Source of the DNA: Planctomycetota bacterium
GTDB lineage: Bacteria; Planctomycetota; UBA1135; UBA2386
Assembly: GCA_020848735.1 (NCBI GenBank)
Contig: JADLHO010000077.1
Span: 1 to 64,000 of the forward strand
Direction: 5' to 3'
Length of the DNA: 64,000 bases
Shown: positions 15,210 through 23,919 of the stretch, one piece after another
How the letters are laid out: every line of letters begins with the position of its first letter
How positions within the stretch are numbered: position 1 is the stretch's first letter
Program-made: the position numbers and the translations under genes
Notes under the pieces: generated by a model
Databases searched by the model: none
What the model was told of the DNA's origin: nothing
The model's input: only the letters and a program-made list of their open reading frames with translations

Positions 15210-18200
15210 ATGTTCCGACGCTCCCTCAGACTCCTGCTCGCCTGCGTGATGCTCGTGCTCGCGCTGGTCGTCGGGTACGCGTTGCTGGGCTTCTCCGGTC
15301 CCGAGGCGACGCTCGAGGCCGCCCGCCAGGAGTTCGCCGCCGCGCGCTACGCGAAGTGCGTGCGCCTGCTCGATCTCACCGAGTCCTCGCTCGGGCCGCG
15401 CACCGACGTCGCCCTGCGCCGTGAACTGCTCGACCTGCGCCGGCTCGCCCACACCGAGACGGGCAACTGGCTCCCCGCGCTCCGCGACGTGCGCAAGCTC
15501 CGCGAGATCGACCCCGAGGACCTCGATCTCGCGCGTGCGGAGATCGAACTCGCGATCCGCTCCGGCGACCCCGAGACCGGCCTCGCGCTCGCCGAGAAGT
15601 TCCTGGTCGACCACCCCGACGACGGCGCGGTCCTCGGCTTCGCCGGCATCGCGTGCCAGGCCCGCTACCAGGAGCTCATCGCCGCGATCGTGCAGGAGCT
15701 CGGCAGCCAGCTCGATCCCACGACGAAGGAGCTCGCCTTCGCCGCGCTGCGGAGCTGGCTCTACCGCGATCCCTCCGATCCGCTCGCGGGTCTCGGGCTC
15801 GAGCGCTTCAACCAGGTCCTGGGCGCGAGCCGTCCCGACCTGCTGATCAACGCCGCGAACCGCCAGTCGCTCACGGCGATCCACAGCCTCATCGCGAAGT
15901 CGCAGGGCTTCTTCCGGCGGGCGCTCGAGGCGAAGGACGCGCCGATCGAGGCCTATTCGGGCGTCGCCTACTCGATGCAGCAGGGCGAGCGGACCGACGA
16001 CCAGCAGTGGCTGGCCGAGCTGTTCATCCACCGCTTCGAGACGGTGCACGCGCTGCGCGCCGCGATCGACCTCGCGAACCTCCACCTGCAGCACGGCCGC
16101 TGGCAGGCGGTCGTCGAGGTGTCCGAGCGCTTCCTCCCGCGCGGCACCTGGTCGCAGCGGCTCGAGGAAGGGCGCCTCGATGCCAGCGTGAAGGAGATCT
16201 ACCTCGCGACCGCGCGTGCGCTCGATCAGCTCGGCGACGCGACGCGCATCCGCACGCTCGCCGCGGAGGTCGAGGCGATCGAAGCCGACGGCCGCATCAG
16301 CCTCGCACCGGAGAGCCTGTGGATCCTCGCGATCGACGCACGGCGCCGCGATGCCCGCGCCGATGCGCTGAAGCTGCTCGGCGAGTACGAGCGCGAGCTC
16401 ATGGGGCTGCCGCAGGAGCCCATCGTCGTCGAGCGGCGCATCCGCGCGTTCGACGAGCGCATCGCCCTCGCGAAGCGACAGAACTGGGGACAGCAGTTCT
16501 TCGAGTACAGCTACCGCACGCTCGCGATCCTCGACCCGACCAGCCCGAAGCGCTACCTCGACCAGACCTACTTCCGCATCCAGAGCAACGACCCGCTCGG
16601 CGCGCTGCTCGACGTGCGCAACGCGCTGCGCGTCGCGGCGCAGGACGAGGAGGTGCTGCGCGCGCAGGCGCTGGCGACCGACGAGTCGCTCAAGAAGAGC
16701 GATCGCCACGCCGAGGCGCAGTTCGCGCGCTGCACGCAGCTCGAGATCCTCGTGCCGGATGCGCCCGACGCGCTGATGCCGCTGATCGCGGAGATCGCGC
16801 TGACCCAGAAGCGCCCCGACATCGCGCAGAGCTGCGCCGAGATCGCGATCAAGCGCTTCCCCTGGGCGCGTTGGCCGCGGCACATCCTCTGCCGCGCCCT
16901 GCTCGACCGGAACGAGCCGCTCGCCGCCGAACGCGCCGCGAGCGAGCTGCTCTCGTTCCACGACGGCGACCCGCAGGGGCTGCTCGACCTGCGCGAGGCG
17001 CGCATGGCGCTGGACCGCCCCTACGACGACCTGCTGCGCCGCTTCCTGCTCTCGAGTCGCCGCGACGGCATCGTCGCCGCGGCGCTGCTCCGCCGCGCGG
17101 CCTCGCGCGACGAGCTCGCGCTCGCGAACCACTTCGCGGGCACGGTCGATCGCTTCTTCCGCGACGAGCCCGAGGCGCTCCTCGCGGTCGCCGACGTGCA
17201 GGAGCGCAACCTCGAGCTCGAGAAGGCGCGCGACACGTTGGCCGAGGTCGGCCGCATGACGATCGCCACGCGACCGGCGATCTTCGCCCGCAGCTACGAC
17301 CGCTACGCCGTCATCTGCGCGAAGCTCAAGGTCCCCGAGCCCGAGCTGCAGGCGATGGTCGAGCGGCTCCTCGTGCTGCACGAGCAGGAGACCGAGCGCC
17401 TCACGAGCCTCGCGGAGCAGTTCTTCACCGCCGGCCAGGCGCGCTGGGCCTACCTGCTGCTCACGCCGGTGATCAACGAGGACGTGCACCGCGAGAAGCG
17501 CTCCGGGCACCAGTACCTCCTCGCCGGCCGCATCGCGTTGACGCTCGGTCTCGACAGCGCGGCCGAGGCGCACTTCACGCGGGCCCTCGCCTTCCAGGAC
17601 GGCGTCGGCGCGAGCCGTGACCTCGCGCTCCACCTCCTCGCCAGCGGCCGTCCGCTCGACGCGCAGAACAGCTACTGGGAGTCGGAGGTCAGCGACCTCG
17701 TCTCCGCCAGCCTCTTCGCGCGCTTCGGCGGCGCGAAGCTGCTGCCGGCCGTCGGCTGGGTCCGTCGCCGGCTCGAGACCGCCCCCGCCGACCTGCCCAC
17801 GCTCGTGCTCGCCGCGCTCCTGCGCATCGAACGCGGCGTTCCCAACCCGGCGGCGGACCTCGCCCAGCGCGCGTATCCCGAGCTGCTGGACGTGATCACG
17901 TTCCTCGATGCGCAGGGCTTCGAGGCCCACGCGCAGCGGCGCCTCGAGGTCCTGCTCGCGAAGTCGCCGAACGATCCGATCGCCCTCACCCTGCAGGCGC
18001 GCCTGCTCGCGCGCAACGGCCAGCCCGACGCCGCGCTGCAGACCTTGCAGCGCGTGATCCAGGACGCACCGCTGCTCGTGCCGGCGTACGACGAGGCGGC
18101 GCGCATCATCGACTCGACCGGAGTCAGCGTGCTGGGCGGCGACGTCCTCGAGACGTCCTTCGTCCGCCCGGAGCTGCTCGCGAGCGGGCTCTCGACGCCG

Positions 18201-19250
18201 AGCATGGTCGCCCTGGCCACCAAGCGGCACGTCAGTGCGCTCGTGAGCCAGATCGGCGGTCGCGTCGAACGCGCCGAGGAGCTCGCCGGGGTGTGGATCG
18301 CCTCGGCCGCGAGCGGTGCGATCGGTCTCCAGCAGATCGAGCTGCTCGGCTTCATCGGTCGACCCGACCTCGCGCTGCGGCTCGCCGACGCGGTGGAGCC
18401 GCACGTCGCGGCCGAACAGCTCCCCCGCTTCCAGACGACCTACTTCCTGCTCGCCGACCTGGCGCTCCGCACGAAGCCCGACGAGGCGCTGGAGAGCCGG
18501 GTCCGCAACCACGCGGAGGAGATCATCCGCGCGGCCGGCCCCAACGGCGCCGTCGTGAACTACCTGATCGACCGCGAGGTCGCGCTCCGCGGTCCGCTCG
18601 TCGGTTCGCGCGAGGAACCGCGCCTGCGCCGCATCGCGCTGCTCCTCGATCAGCTCTTCGTCAAGCTCCGCAAGGGCACCGACGAGGCCAGCGAACTGAC
18701 CATGGAGCGCTCGCTGCGCCGCTATGCGGAGCTGCACGGCCGCGCCGCGGCGCTCGAGATGCTCGACGAACGCCTCGAGGCCGAGCCGACGATCCTGTCG
18801 CTCTGGGTGCTGCGCGCCGAGTGGCTCGTGGCCGAAGGCGAACCGAAGGCCGCGCTCGAGAGCCTGCGTTGGAGCTACGACTACCTGCCGCAGCACGATC
18901 TCGCGCTGCACTGCGTCGAGCTCGCGGTGCGCCACGGCGAGTTCGGCGACGACGACCGCGCGGCCTTCGCGCGCCTCCGCGAGGTGCCGGCCCTCGGCGA
19001 GACGCCGCGCGCGCGCTTCGTCGCCGCGCTCATCGCGGTGCGCGACGCCGAGTACCAGAAGGCCGCCGAGCTCTTCGCGGGCGGTGCCGAGGCCGCGGAT
19101 GGCGCGCAGCTCTACTTCCGCGCCTTCGCGCTGCTCTGCCTCGATCGCGCCGCCGACGCGAAGGCCTCGCTCGACGAGCTCGTGCGCCGCTATCCGGAGA
19201 GCCCGCTCACGTCGAGCTCGGCCCACTTCGCGCGCCAGCTCTCGCACTGA
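15210..19250 (+). CDS. Very large TPR-repeat protein with N-terminal membrane anchor
   Basis: 1346 residues. A hydrophobic helix at about residues 8-28 (LLLACVMLVLALVVGYALLG) without a good cleavage site suggests an anchor, with the rest in the periplasm. The body consists of many helical TPR-like repeats (for example around ALRDVRKLREIDPEDLDLA and ALTLQARLLARNGQPDAAL). It begins 14 bases after the regulator gene, so it should share its transcript. The position next to exosortase genes recalls the TPR protein PrsT of such loci, but it is longer than usual and the match is not certain. The upstream open frame that continues into the regulator is a shadow. The last 61 bases overlap the convergent polysaccharide deacetylase gene. 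Confidence 0.72.
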   Translation: MFRRSLRLLLACVMLVLALVVGYALLGFSGPEATLEAARQEFAAARYAKCVRLLDLTESSLGPRTDVALRRELLDLRRLAHTETGNWLPALRDVRKLREIDPEDLDLARAEIELAIRSGDPETGLALAEKFLVDHPDDGAVLGFAGIACQARYQELIAAIVQELGSQLDPTTKELAFAALRSWLYRDPSDPLAGLGLERFNQVLGASRPDLLINAANRQSLTAIHSLIAKSQGFFRRALEAKDAPIEAYSGVAYSMQQGERTDDQQWLAELFIHRFETVHALRAAIDLANLHLQHGRWQAVVEVSERFLPRGTWSQRLEEGRLDASVKEIYLATARALDQLGDATRIRTLAAEVEAIEADGRISLAPESLWILAIDARRRDARADALKLLGEYERELMGLPQEPIVVERRIRAFDERIALAKRQNWGQQFFEYSYRTLAILDPTSPKRYLDQTYFRIQSNDPLGALLDVRNALRVAAQDEEVLRAQALATDESLKKSDRHAEAQFARCTQLEILVPDAPDALMPLIAEIALTQKRPDIAQSCAEIAIKRFPWARWPRHILCRALLDRNEPLAAERAASELLSFHDGDPQGLLDLREARMALDRPYDDLLRRFLLSSRRDGIVAAALLRRAASRDELALANHFAGTVDRFFRDEPEALLAVADVQERNLELEKARDTLAEVGRMTIATRPAIFARSYDRYAVICAKLKVPEPELQAMVERLLVLHEQETERLTSLAEQFFTAGQARWAYLLLTPVINEDVHREKRSGHQYLLAGRIALTLGLDSAAEAHFTRALAFQDGVGASRDLALHLLASGRPLDAQNSYWESEVSDLVSASLFARFGGAKLLPAVGWVRRRLETAPADLPTLVLAALLRIERGVPNPAADLAQRAYPELLDVITFLDAQGFEAHAQRRLEVLLAKSPNDPIALTLQARLLARNGQPDAALQTLQRVIQDAPLLVPAYDEAARIIDSTGVSVLGGDVLETSFVRPELLASGLSTPSMVALATKRHVSALVSQIGGRVERAEELAGVWIASAASGAIGLQQIELLGFIGRPDLALRLADAVEPHVAAEQLPRFQTTYFLLADLALRTKPDEALESRVRNHAEEIIRAAGPNGAVVNYLIDREVALRGPLVGSREEPRLRRIALLLDQLFVKLRKGTDEASELTMERSLRRYAELHGRAAALEMLDERLEAEPTILSLWVLRAEWLVAEGEPKAALESLRWSYDYLPQHDLALHCVELAVRHGEFGDDDRAAFARLREVPALGETPRARFVAALIAVRDAEYQKAAELFAGGAEAADGAQLYFRAFALLCLDRAADAKASLDELVRRYPESPLTSSSAHFARQLSH

Positions 19251-20095
19251 GCGAGCGCCTCGGCGAGACCGACGAAGCGGAAGCGCGCGAGCAGCCGGTC
19301 GAGCTTGGGCAGCGTGCGCGCGAGGTTCACGTAGTGGCGGAAGCCCCGCAGCCCGCCGACCTTCACGCGCGGCTGCTCCGGATCGACCTCCCAGGGATGG
19401 AGATACACGCATCCCGGCCAGCCTTCGGCGGCGGCCTGACGCAGGCCGCGCTCCATCACCCAGAGCGGGAAGAGCCGCAGATAGCCCCCGCCGCCGACCG
19501 GCACGCGACGCCCCAGGATCCGCACGGTGAGCGGTGGGAACTCGGCGAGCTCCCCCTGGGCGGTGCGCAGCCGATAGGGCCGCACGGGCGCCCCCTGGAT
19601 GCCGTAGTCCGGATGCGTGACCGGGTAGATGGAGCTGTCGAGCACGTAGCCCTCCTCCGCGAGGATCGCCGGGGCCCAGAGCGTGCGCGACGTGATCGAC
19701 CAGGTGCAGGCGCGGAAGCTGACCGGTGCGCGGCCCGTGAGCTCGCCCAGCACGCGGGCGGTCCGACGCAGGTCCTCGCGGAAGCCCTCGGGCCCGAGTT
19801 CGTCGAGCACGCGGTGGTCGTAGCCGTGCGACCCGATCTCGTGGCCCGCTGCGGCGATCTCGCGGACGAGCTCGGGCACGCGCTCCGCGACCCAGCCCAG
19901 CACGAAGAAGGTCGCGCGCGCTCCGCGTCGGGCGAAGAGCTCGAGGAGGCGCCGCGTGCTCGCGGCACAGCGCAGCTCGAGCTTGTCCCAGTCGGCACGG
20001 TCGACGTGACGGGCCAGGTTCAACACCTGGAACCAGTCCTCGACGTCGACCGAGAGCGCGTGGGCGAGCGGTGGCGTGGTGGCGGGCGGATTCAT
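19190..20095 (-). CDS. Polysaccharide deacetylase, exosortase-associated type
   Basis: 301 residues, a NodB-homology carbohydrate esterase. The metal and catalytic pattern is visible: SVDVEDWFQ at residues 14-22 with the paired acidic residues, FFVLGWVAER, then HEIGSHGYDH with two histidines. The C-terminal extension (VYLHPWEVDPEQPR) is typical of the deacetylase subfamily linked to exosortase loci. It would remove acetyl groups from the exported polysaccharide. The ATG at 20095 overlaps the stop of the EpsI-like gene as ATGA. The 3-prime end overlaps the TPR gene of the other strand by 61 bases. Confidence 0.88.
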   Translation of the reverse strand: MNPPATTPPLAHALSVDVEDWFQVLNLARHVDRADWDKLELRCAASTRRLLELFARRGARATFFVLGWVAERVPELVREIAAAGHEIGSHGYDHRVLDELGPEGFREDLRRTARVLGELTGRAPVSFRACTWSITSRTLWAPAILAEEGYVLDSSIYPVTHPDYGIQGAPVRPYRLRTAQGELAEFPPLTVRILGRRVPVGGGGYLRLFPLWVMERGLRQAAAEGWPGCVYLHPWEVDPEQPRVKVGGLRGFRHYVNLARTLPKLDRLLARFRFVGLAEALAQCESWRAKWAELDVSGLSG

Positions 20096-20721
20096 CGCAG
20101 TTGGTCGAAGACGGCGGGGACGAGCGTCTGCAACGCGGCGCGGCAACGCTCGTCGGCCGCGGCCACGCCGTCCTCCCCGACCCAGGTCTCGACGCGGATC
20201 AAGGCACCCGTCAGATCCTGCCGCAGGAGCGCGCGCGGCGCGTGGTGGAGGAAGAACTCGAGGTACGAGCCCGTCGCGAAGCGCGGCGGCGCCAGGTAGG
20301 CGTAGTGGCTCAGGTACTCGAGCCGATAGCGGCGCGAGAAGAGCCGCAGGCGACCGAGCTCGAAGCGCTCCGCATCGAGCGCGAGCGTCGCGGTGCCGTC
20401 CTCCACCAGCGTCATGTCGTCGCCCCTCAGACAGGTGTCGGGCGCGTGCACGCTCTTCCAATTCGCGCCGTGATAGACGACGTAGACGAAGACCTGACCC
20501 TGCGGCGCGCGGTAGGTGCGCAGCACCGCGTCCCGCGTGCCGAGCGCCTCCGCGAGCTCGTCGGTGATCGGGCTCTCCGCGACCATCGCGTACGGACCGA
20601 GCCGCTGCGGCAGCTCCGCCGCACGGCGCCGCTCCGCACCGCGCGGGCGGTCGATGGCGAGCCAGAGACAGAGCGGCGCGATCAGCCACAACAGGATCGA
20701 ATGGCGCAGGAGCGAGCGCAT
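20092..20721 (-). CDS. EpsI-family exosortase-associated protein
   Basis: 209 residues with one N-terminal hydrophobic helix (LLRHSILLWLIAPLCLWLAI) and a periplasmic domain. The segment VYVVYHGANWKSVHAPDTCLRG matches the EpsI/exosortase C-terminal-domain family, in which a conserved Cys lies in a HxPxxC context. The role is not fully known; the protein accompanies exosortases and is thought to act in EPS assembly or substrate processing. The ATG at 20721 shares one base with the stop codon of the exosortase gene, and the stop overlaps the deacetylase start. So the three are tightly coupled. Confidence 0.82.
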   Translation of the reverse strand: MRSLLRHSILLWLIAPLCLWLAIDRPRGAERRRAAELPQRLGPYAMVAESPITDELAEALGTRDAVLRTYRAPQGQVFVYVVYHGANWKSVHAPDTCLRGDDMTLVEDGTATLALDAERFELGRLRLFSRRYRLEYLSHYAYLAPPRFATGSYLEFFLHHAPRALLRQDLTGALIRVETWVGEDGVAAADERCRAALQTLVPAVFDQLR

Positions 20722-21542
20722 CAGGATCGCCTCCTCTTCGACAGGACCGCATCGAGCGCGAGCAGGGCCGCGAGGTCGATGACCCACTCGAAGAGGTTCG
20801 CGAGGTCGTGCCCGGTGCCGAGCGCGGTGGGCACGCCGCAGTACCGCGCGATGACGCAGATCATCGCGATCCGCAGCGCATTGGTGACGACCGCGATCGG
20901 TGCCGCGGCGAGCAGGATCACCCAGCGCCGTGCGCCGCGTTGCTCGCCGAAGAAGAAGGCGAAGACGTAGCCGAGCGTGACGAGTGCGAGCAGCGAGCGG
21001 AGCCCCGAACACGCATCCGCGACCGGCAACGTGCCCTCGAGGCCGTGGAAGGCGATCGACGCGCGGTCGCGCAGGCCGTCGGCACCGAAGACGTTCGCGA
21101 TCGCGAGCCCGGCCTCGATCGCGATCTCCTTCAGCTCGAACGCGACGCGGCCGCTGGCGACGAGCGGCAGGGGGACCACGAAGGGCAGGAGCCCGAGCAC
21201 CGGCAGCAGGCGACGGAAGCGCGGCCCACCCTCGGTGAGCAGCACCGCGCCCGGCACGCTGAGCACGAGGCTCGCCGCGCTCAGCGAGTCGATCGCGAGC
21301 GCTGCGCCGGCCAGGTGCATGAGGAGTCCGGGACCGAGCAGCCACCAGGCGCGGGGTTCGACCTGCGCGTCGAGCTGCGTGAAGCGGCGCCGATGCCACG
21401 CGACCCAGAGCACCGCGAGGCTGACGACGAGCGGCGCGTACTCGTAGTACGCGTCGCGGAAGTGCCAGGTCCCCCAGATCCACGGCCAGGTCGCCCCGTA
21501 GGCGAGCACCAGCGGCAGGTAGACCGTGGGCAGGCGCTTCAT
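20721..21542 (-). CDS. Exosortase (transmembrane transpeptidase-like protease)
   Basis: 273 residues, about eight hydrophobic helices. The active-site signature is complete: Cys178 in ADACSGLRSL, Arg224 in TNALRIA and His245 in GTGHD. These are the catalytic Cys-Arg-His of the exosortase/archaeosortase family, which cleaves C-terminal sorting tails at the membrane. The ATG overlaps the stop of the upstream GT4 gene as ATGA. The context (EpsI, deacetylase, Wzz- and Wza-like proteins, O-glycosylation ligase-like protein) is that of an XrtA/EpsH-type locus. No protein with a clear PEP-CTERM tail was found in the window, so the substrates must be encoded elsewhere. Confidence 0.9.
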   Translation of the reverse strand: MKRLPTVYLPLVLAYGATWPWIWGTWHFRDAYYEYAPLVVSLAVLWVAWHRRRFTQLDAQVEPRAWWLLGPGLLMHLAGAALAIDSLSAASLVLSVPGAVLLTEGGPRFRRLLPVLGLLPFVVPLPLVASGRVAFELKEIAIEAGLAIANVFGADGLRDRASIAFHGLEGTLPVADACSGLRSLLALVTLGYVFAFFFGEQRGARRWVILLAAAPIAVVTNALRIAMICVIARYCGVPTALGTGHDLANLFEWVIDLAALLALDAVLSKRRRS

Positions 21543-22747
21543 GGTCGCTGTGCCCCGCCGGCGGCGAGGCGCTCGTACGCGGCGATCACGCGCTTCGCGT
21601 TGCCGCGCCAGGTCCAGTCGTTCGCGACCAGGTCGCTTCGGCCGCGCTCGCCGATGCGGCGCGCGGCGTCGCGATCGACGACGAGCCGCGCGGTGGCCGC
21701 GCGGAGCGAGTCGGCGTCGCCCGGCACGAAGAGCACGCCGTTCCGGCCGTCGACGACCAGCTCCTCGAGGTTCGGCTGCTTCGGGCAGAGCGTCGGCACG
21801 CCGGCCGCGAGCGAGTCGAAGAGCTTGAGCGGCGACGCATAGCGGTTGATCGCGGGGATCAGCGCCGCGTCGAACGCACACACGTGGCCGGGGAGCAGCT
21901 CGCCCGGCACCGCGCCCAGCACGTGCACCCGCCCGGTCACGCGCAAGCGCTCCGCGGCGGCCTGCACCTCGGAGAGGGCCGGTCCTTCGCCGACGAGCAC
22001 GAGGTGCAGCGACGCGAACTCGGGCCGTGCGAGCATCTCGACCGCGAGATCGAGCCGGTGCCAGGGTCGCATGTAGCCGACGACCCCGAGCGCGAACGCG
22101 TCCGCGCCGATGCCGAGCTTCGCGCGCAGCGCACGGCCGGCGGCGTGCGCCGCCTCGCCGTAGCGCGCGGGCACGGCGCCATTCGGCACCACGACCGTGC
22201 GCTCCGCGCGCGCGCCGAGCTCGATGCAGATGCCGCGCAGCACCTCGGTCACGGCGAAGACGACGTCTGCCCCGGCGAGCACGCGGCGCTCGGTCGCACG
22301 CGCGCGGCGCGGGAAGCGCAGCAGCCCGAGCGTCGCCATCTCGTCGACGAAGGGCGAGTTCACCTCGAGCAGGAGCGGCACGCCGAGCGCGTGCGCGGCG
22401 CGCAGGCCGGAGTCGCAGTGCAACGCGTGGCGCTCGTAGATGAAGTGCGGGCGGAACGCGTGCGCCGCGCGCCGCAGGCGTGCCGCGCCCTGAGCTCCGT
22501 ACGCGATCTCGAGCAGCTCGATCGCGACGCGCGGCAGGCGCAGCTTCGTCCACAACCCGCCGCCGCGACGCGCGCCCGGCGACGCGGTGGCACCCGCCGA
22601 CGGCCGCGCGCCGGTCTTCTGCACGAGAGCGCACTCGAGGACCTCGTGGCCCTCCTCACGCAGCGCCTCGATGAGCTCGCGCACGTGCACCGCCTGGCCA
22701 TCGTCGGCGCGGATGCGGTGGTGATAGAGGATGCGGTAGCCGCTCAT
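21539..22747 (-). CDS. GT4-family glycosyltransferase
   Basis: 402 residues with a GT-B fold. The N-terminal half begins RILYHHRIRADDGQAVHVRELIEAL, typical of GT4 enzymes. The C-terminal half holds the nucleotide-sugar site with LVLVGEGPALSEVQ and later AINRYASPLKLFDSLAAGVP, where the acidic residue usually seen in the EGFGxxxxE pattern is replaced by Asn/Pro-Leu-Lys context. The protein resembles the glycosyltransferases of exosortase/EPS loci. It should act in the cytoplasm on the lipid-linked repeat unit. Start and stop both overlap neighbouring genes as ATGA. Confidence 0.83.
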   Translation of the reverse strand: MSGYRILYHHRIRADDGQAVHVRELIEALREEGHEVLECALVQKTGARPSAGATASPGARRGGGLWTKLRLPRVAIELLEIAYGAQGAARLRRAAHAFRPHFIYERHALHCDSGLRAAHALGVPLLLEVNSPFVDEMATLGLLRFPRRARATERRVLAGADVVFAVTEVLRGICIELGARAERTVVVPNGAVPARYGEAAHAAGRALRAKLGIGADAFALGVVGYMRPWHRLDLAVEMLARPEFASLHLVLVGEGPALSEVQAAAERLRVTGRVHVLGAVPGELLPGHVCAFDAALIPAINRYASPLKLFDSLAAGVPTLCPKQPNLEELVVDGRNGVLFVPGDADSLRAATARLVVDRDAARRIGERGRSDLVANDWTWRGNAKRVIAAYERLAAGGAQRP

Positions 22748-23919
22748 GCCGCGAAGGCCTCCTCGAACGCGGCCGAGAGCGCGGCGATCGGCTCGTCCCA
22801 GGAGAAGCGCCGCCCCCAGGCGGCGATGCGCTCCGCGTCGCGCGGCATGCCGAGAACGCGCGCGACCTCGCGCGCGAGGGCCTCGGCGTCGCCGACGCGC
22901 ACGAGGGCCCCGGCCACGGGCGAGGCCAGGAGCTCCGGCACGGCCCCGACCGGCGTCGCGACCACGGGCACGCCGCTCGCGAGCGCCTCGGTGACGACGT
23001 TCGGCCAACCCTCGCTCTCCGAGGGCAGCACGAGGAGATCGGCAGCCTGCAGGAGCGTCGCGACCTCGTCGGGCGAGCGCGCGCCGAGCAGGTGCAGGCG
23101 CCCCGGCGGCGCGAGATTCACGAGCACCTCGCGCTCGGGGCCGTCCCCGGCGACCGCGAAGTGCACCGCCGCCGGCAGCTTCCGCAGCGCCTGCGCCATC
23201 ACGTGGAAGCCCTTGCCGCGGACGAGGCGACCGACGCCCACGACCAGCGCACCCGCGCTCGGGAGACCGAGCCGCTCCCGCGCGAGCGCCTGGTCGCCGG
23301 GCCGGAAACGGGCGAGGTCGACGCCGTTGCGCACGAGCGCGACGCGCCCGTCGGGCAGCCCGGCGAGTTCGGCGAAGCCGCGCCGCAGCGGCTCACCCAC
23401 CGCGAAGAGCCGCCTTGCGCCCGCGGCGACCGCGCGGATCTGCGCGGCGATGCGCGGGTCCTTGCCGAGGACGTTCACGTCGCTGCCGCGCGCCGTGACG
23501 AAGACCGGCACGCCGAGCTCGGCGCCGAGCCGCAGCGCCGCGACGCCATCGGGATAGACGTAGTGCGCATCGAGCACGACCGGTCGCTCGGCGCAGAGCT
23601 TCGCGAGCAGCGCCCGTGCTCCGGCCACCATGCGATCCGCCTGGCGCCGCATCGAGAAGCCGGGGATGTGGCGGTAGCGCGGGTGATGCACGGGCACGCC
23701 GTCGACCTGCTCCTGCGCCGGCATCGCCGCGAACGCGCGGTCGATCGCGCGGCGGCGCAGCAGCGCGGGCACCTGCGGCACGGGACACACGACCTGCCAC
23801 GCGGCACCGGTCGCCGCCGCGACGCGCTGCATCCGCTCCTTCACGAAGAGCCCGTGGCGGGGCATCGCCGCCGACGGGAACAGGTTCGTGAAGGTGACGA
23901 TCGCGCCGCGTCGGCTCAC
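22744..23919 (-). CDS. GT4-family glycosyltransferase
   Basis: 391 residues, GT-B fold. Landmarks: TFTNLFPSAAMPRHGLFV at the N terminus, DAHYVYPDGVAALRL, FVTARGSDVNVL, VGVGRLVRGKGF, and SEGWPNVVTEALASGVPVVAT, which is the EGxxxxxxE sugar-nucleotide motif of the GT4 family. It is related to WcaL/EpsD-like transferases. The GTG at 23919 is chosen because GTGA overlaps the stop of the amidotransferase gene; another in-frame GTG lies two codons upstream. It works on the same polysaccharide as its neighbours. Confidence 0.85.
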   Translation of the reverse strand: MSRRGAIVTFTNLFPSAAMPRHGLFVKERMQRVAAATGAAWQVVCPVPQVPALLRRRAIDRAFAAMPAQEQVDGVPVHHPRYRHIPGFSMRRQADRMVAGARALLAKLCAERPVVLDAHYVYPDGVAALRLGAELGVPVFVTARGSDVNVLGKDPRIAAQIRAVAAGARRLFAVGEPLRRGFAELAGLPDGRVALVRNGVDLARFRPGDQALARERLGLPSAGALVVGVGRLVRGKGFHVMAQALRKLPAAVHFAVAGDGPEREVLVNLAPPGRLHLLGARSPDEVATLLQAADLLVLPSESEGWPNVVTEALASGVPVVATPVGAVPELLASPVAGALVRVGDAEALAREVARVLGMPRDAERIAAWGRRFSWDEPIAALSAAFEEAFAA

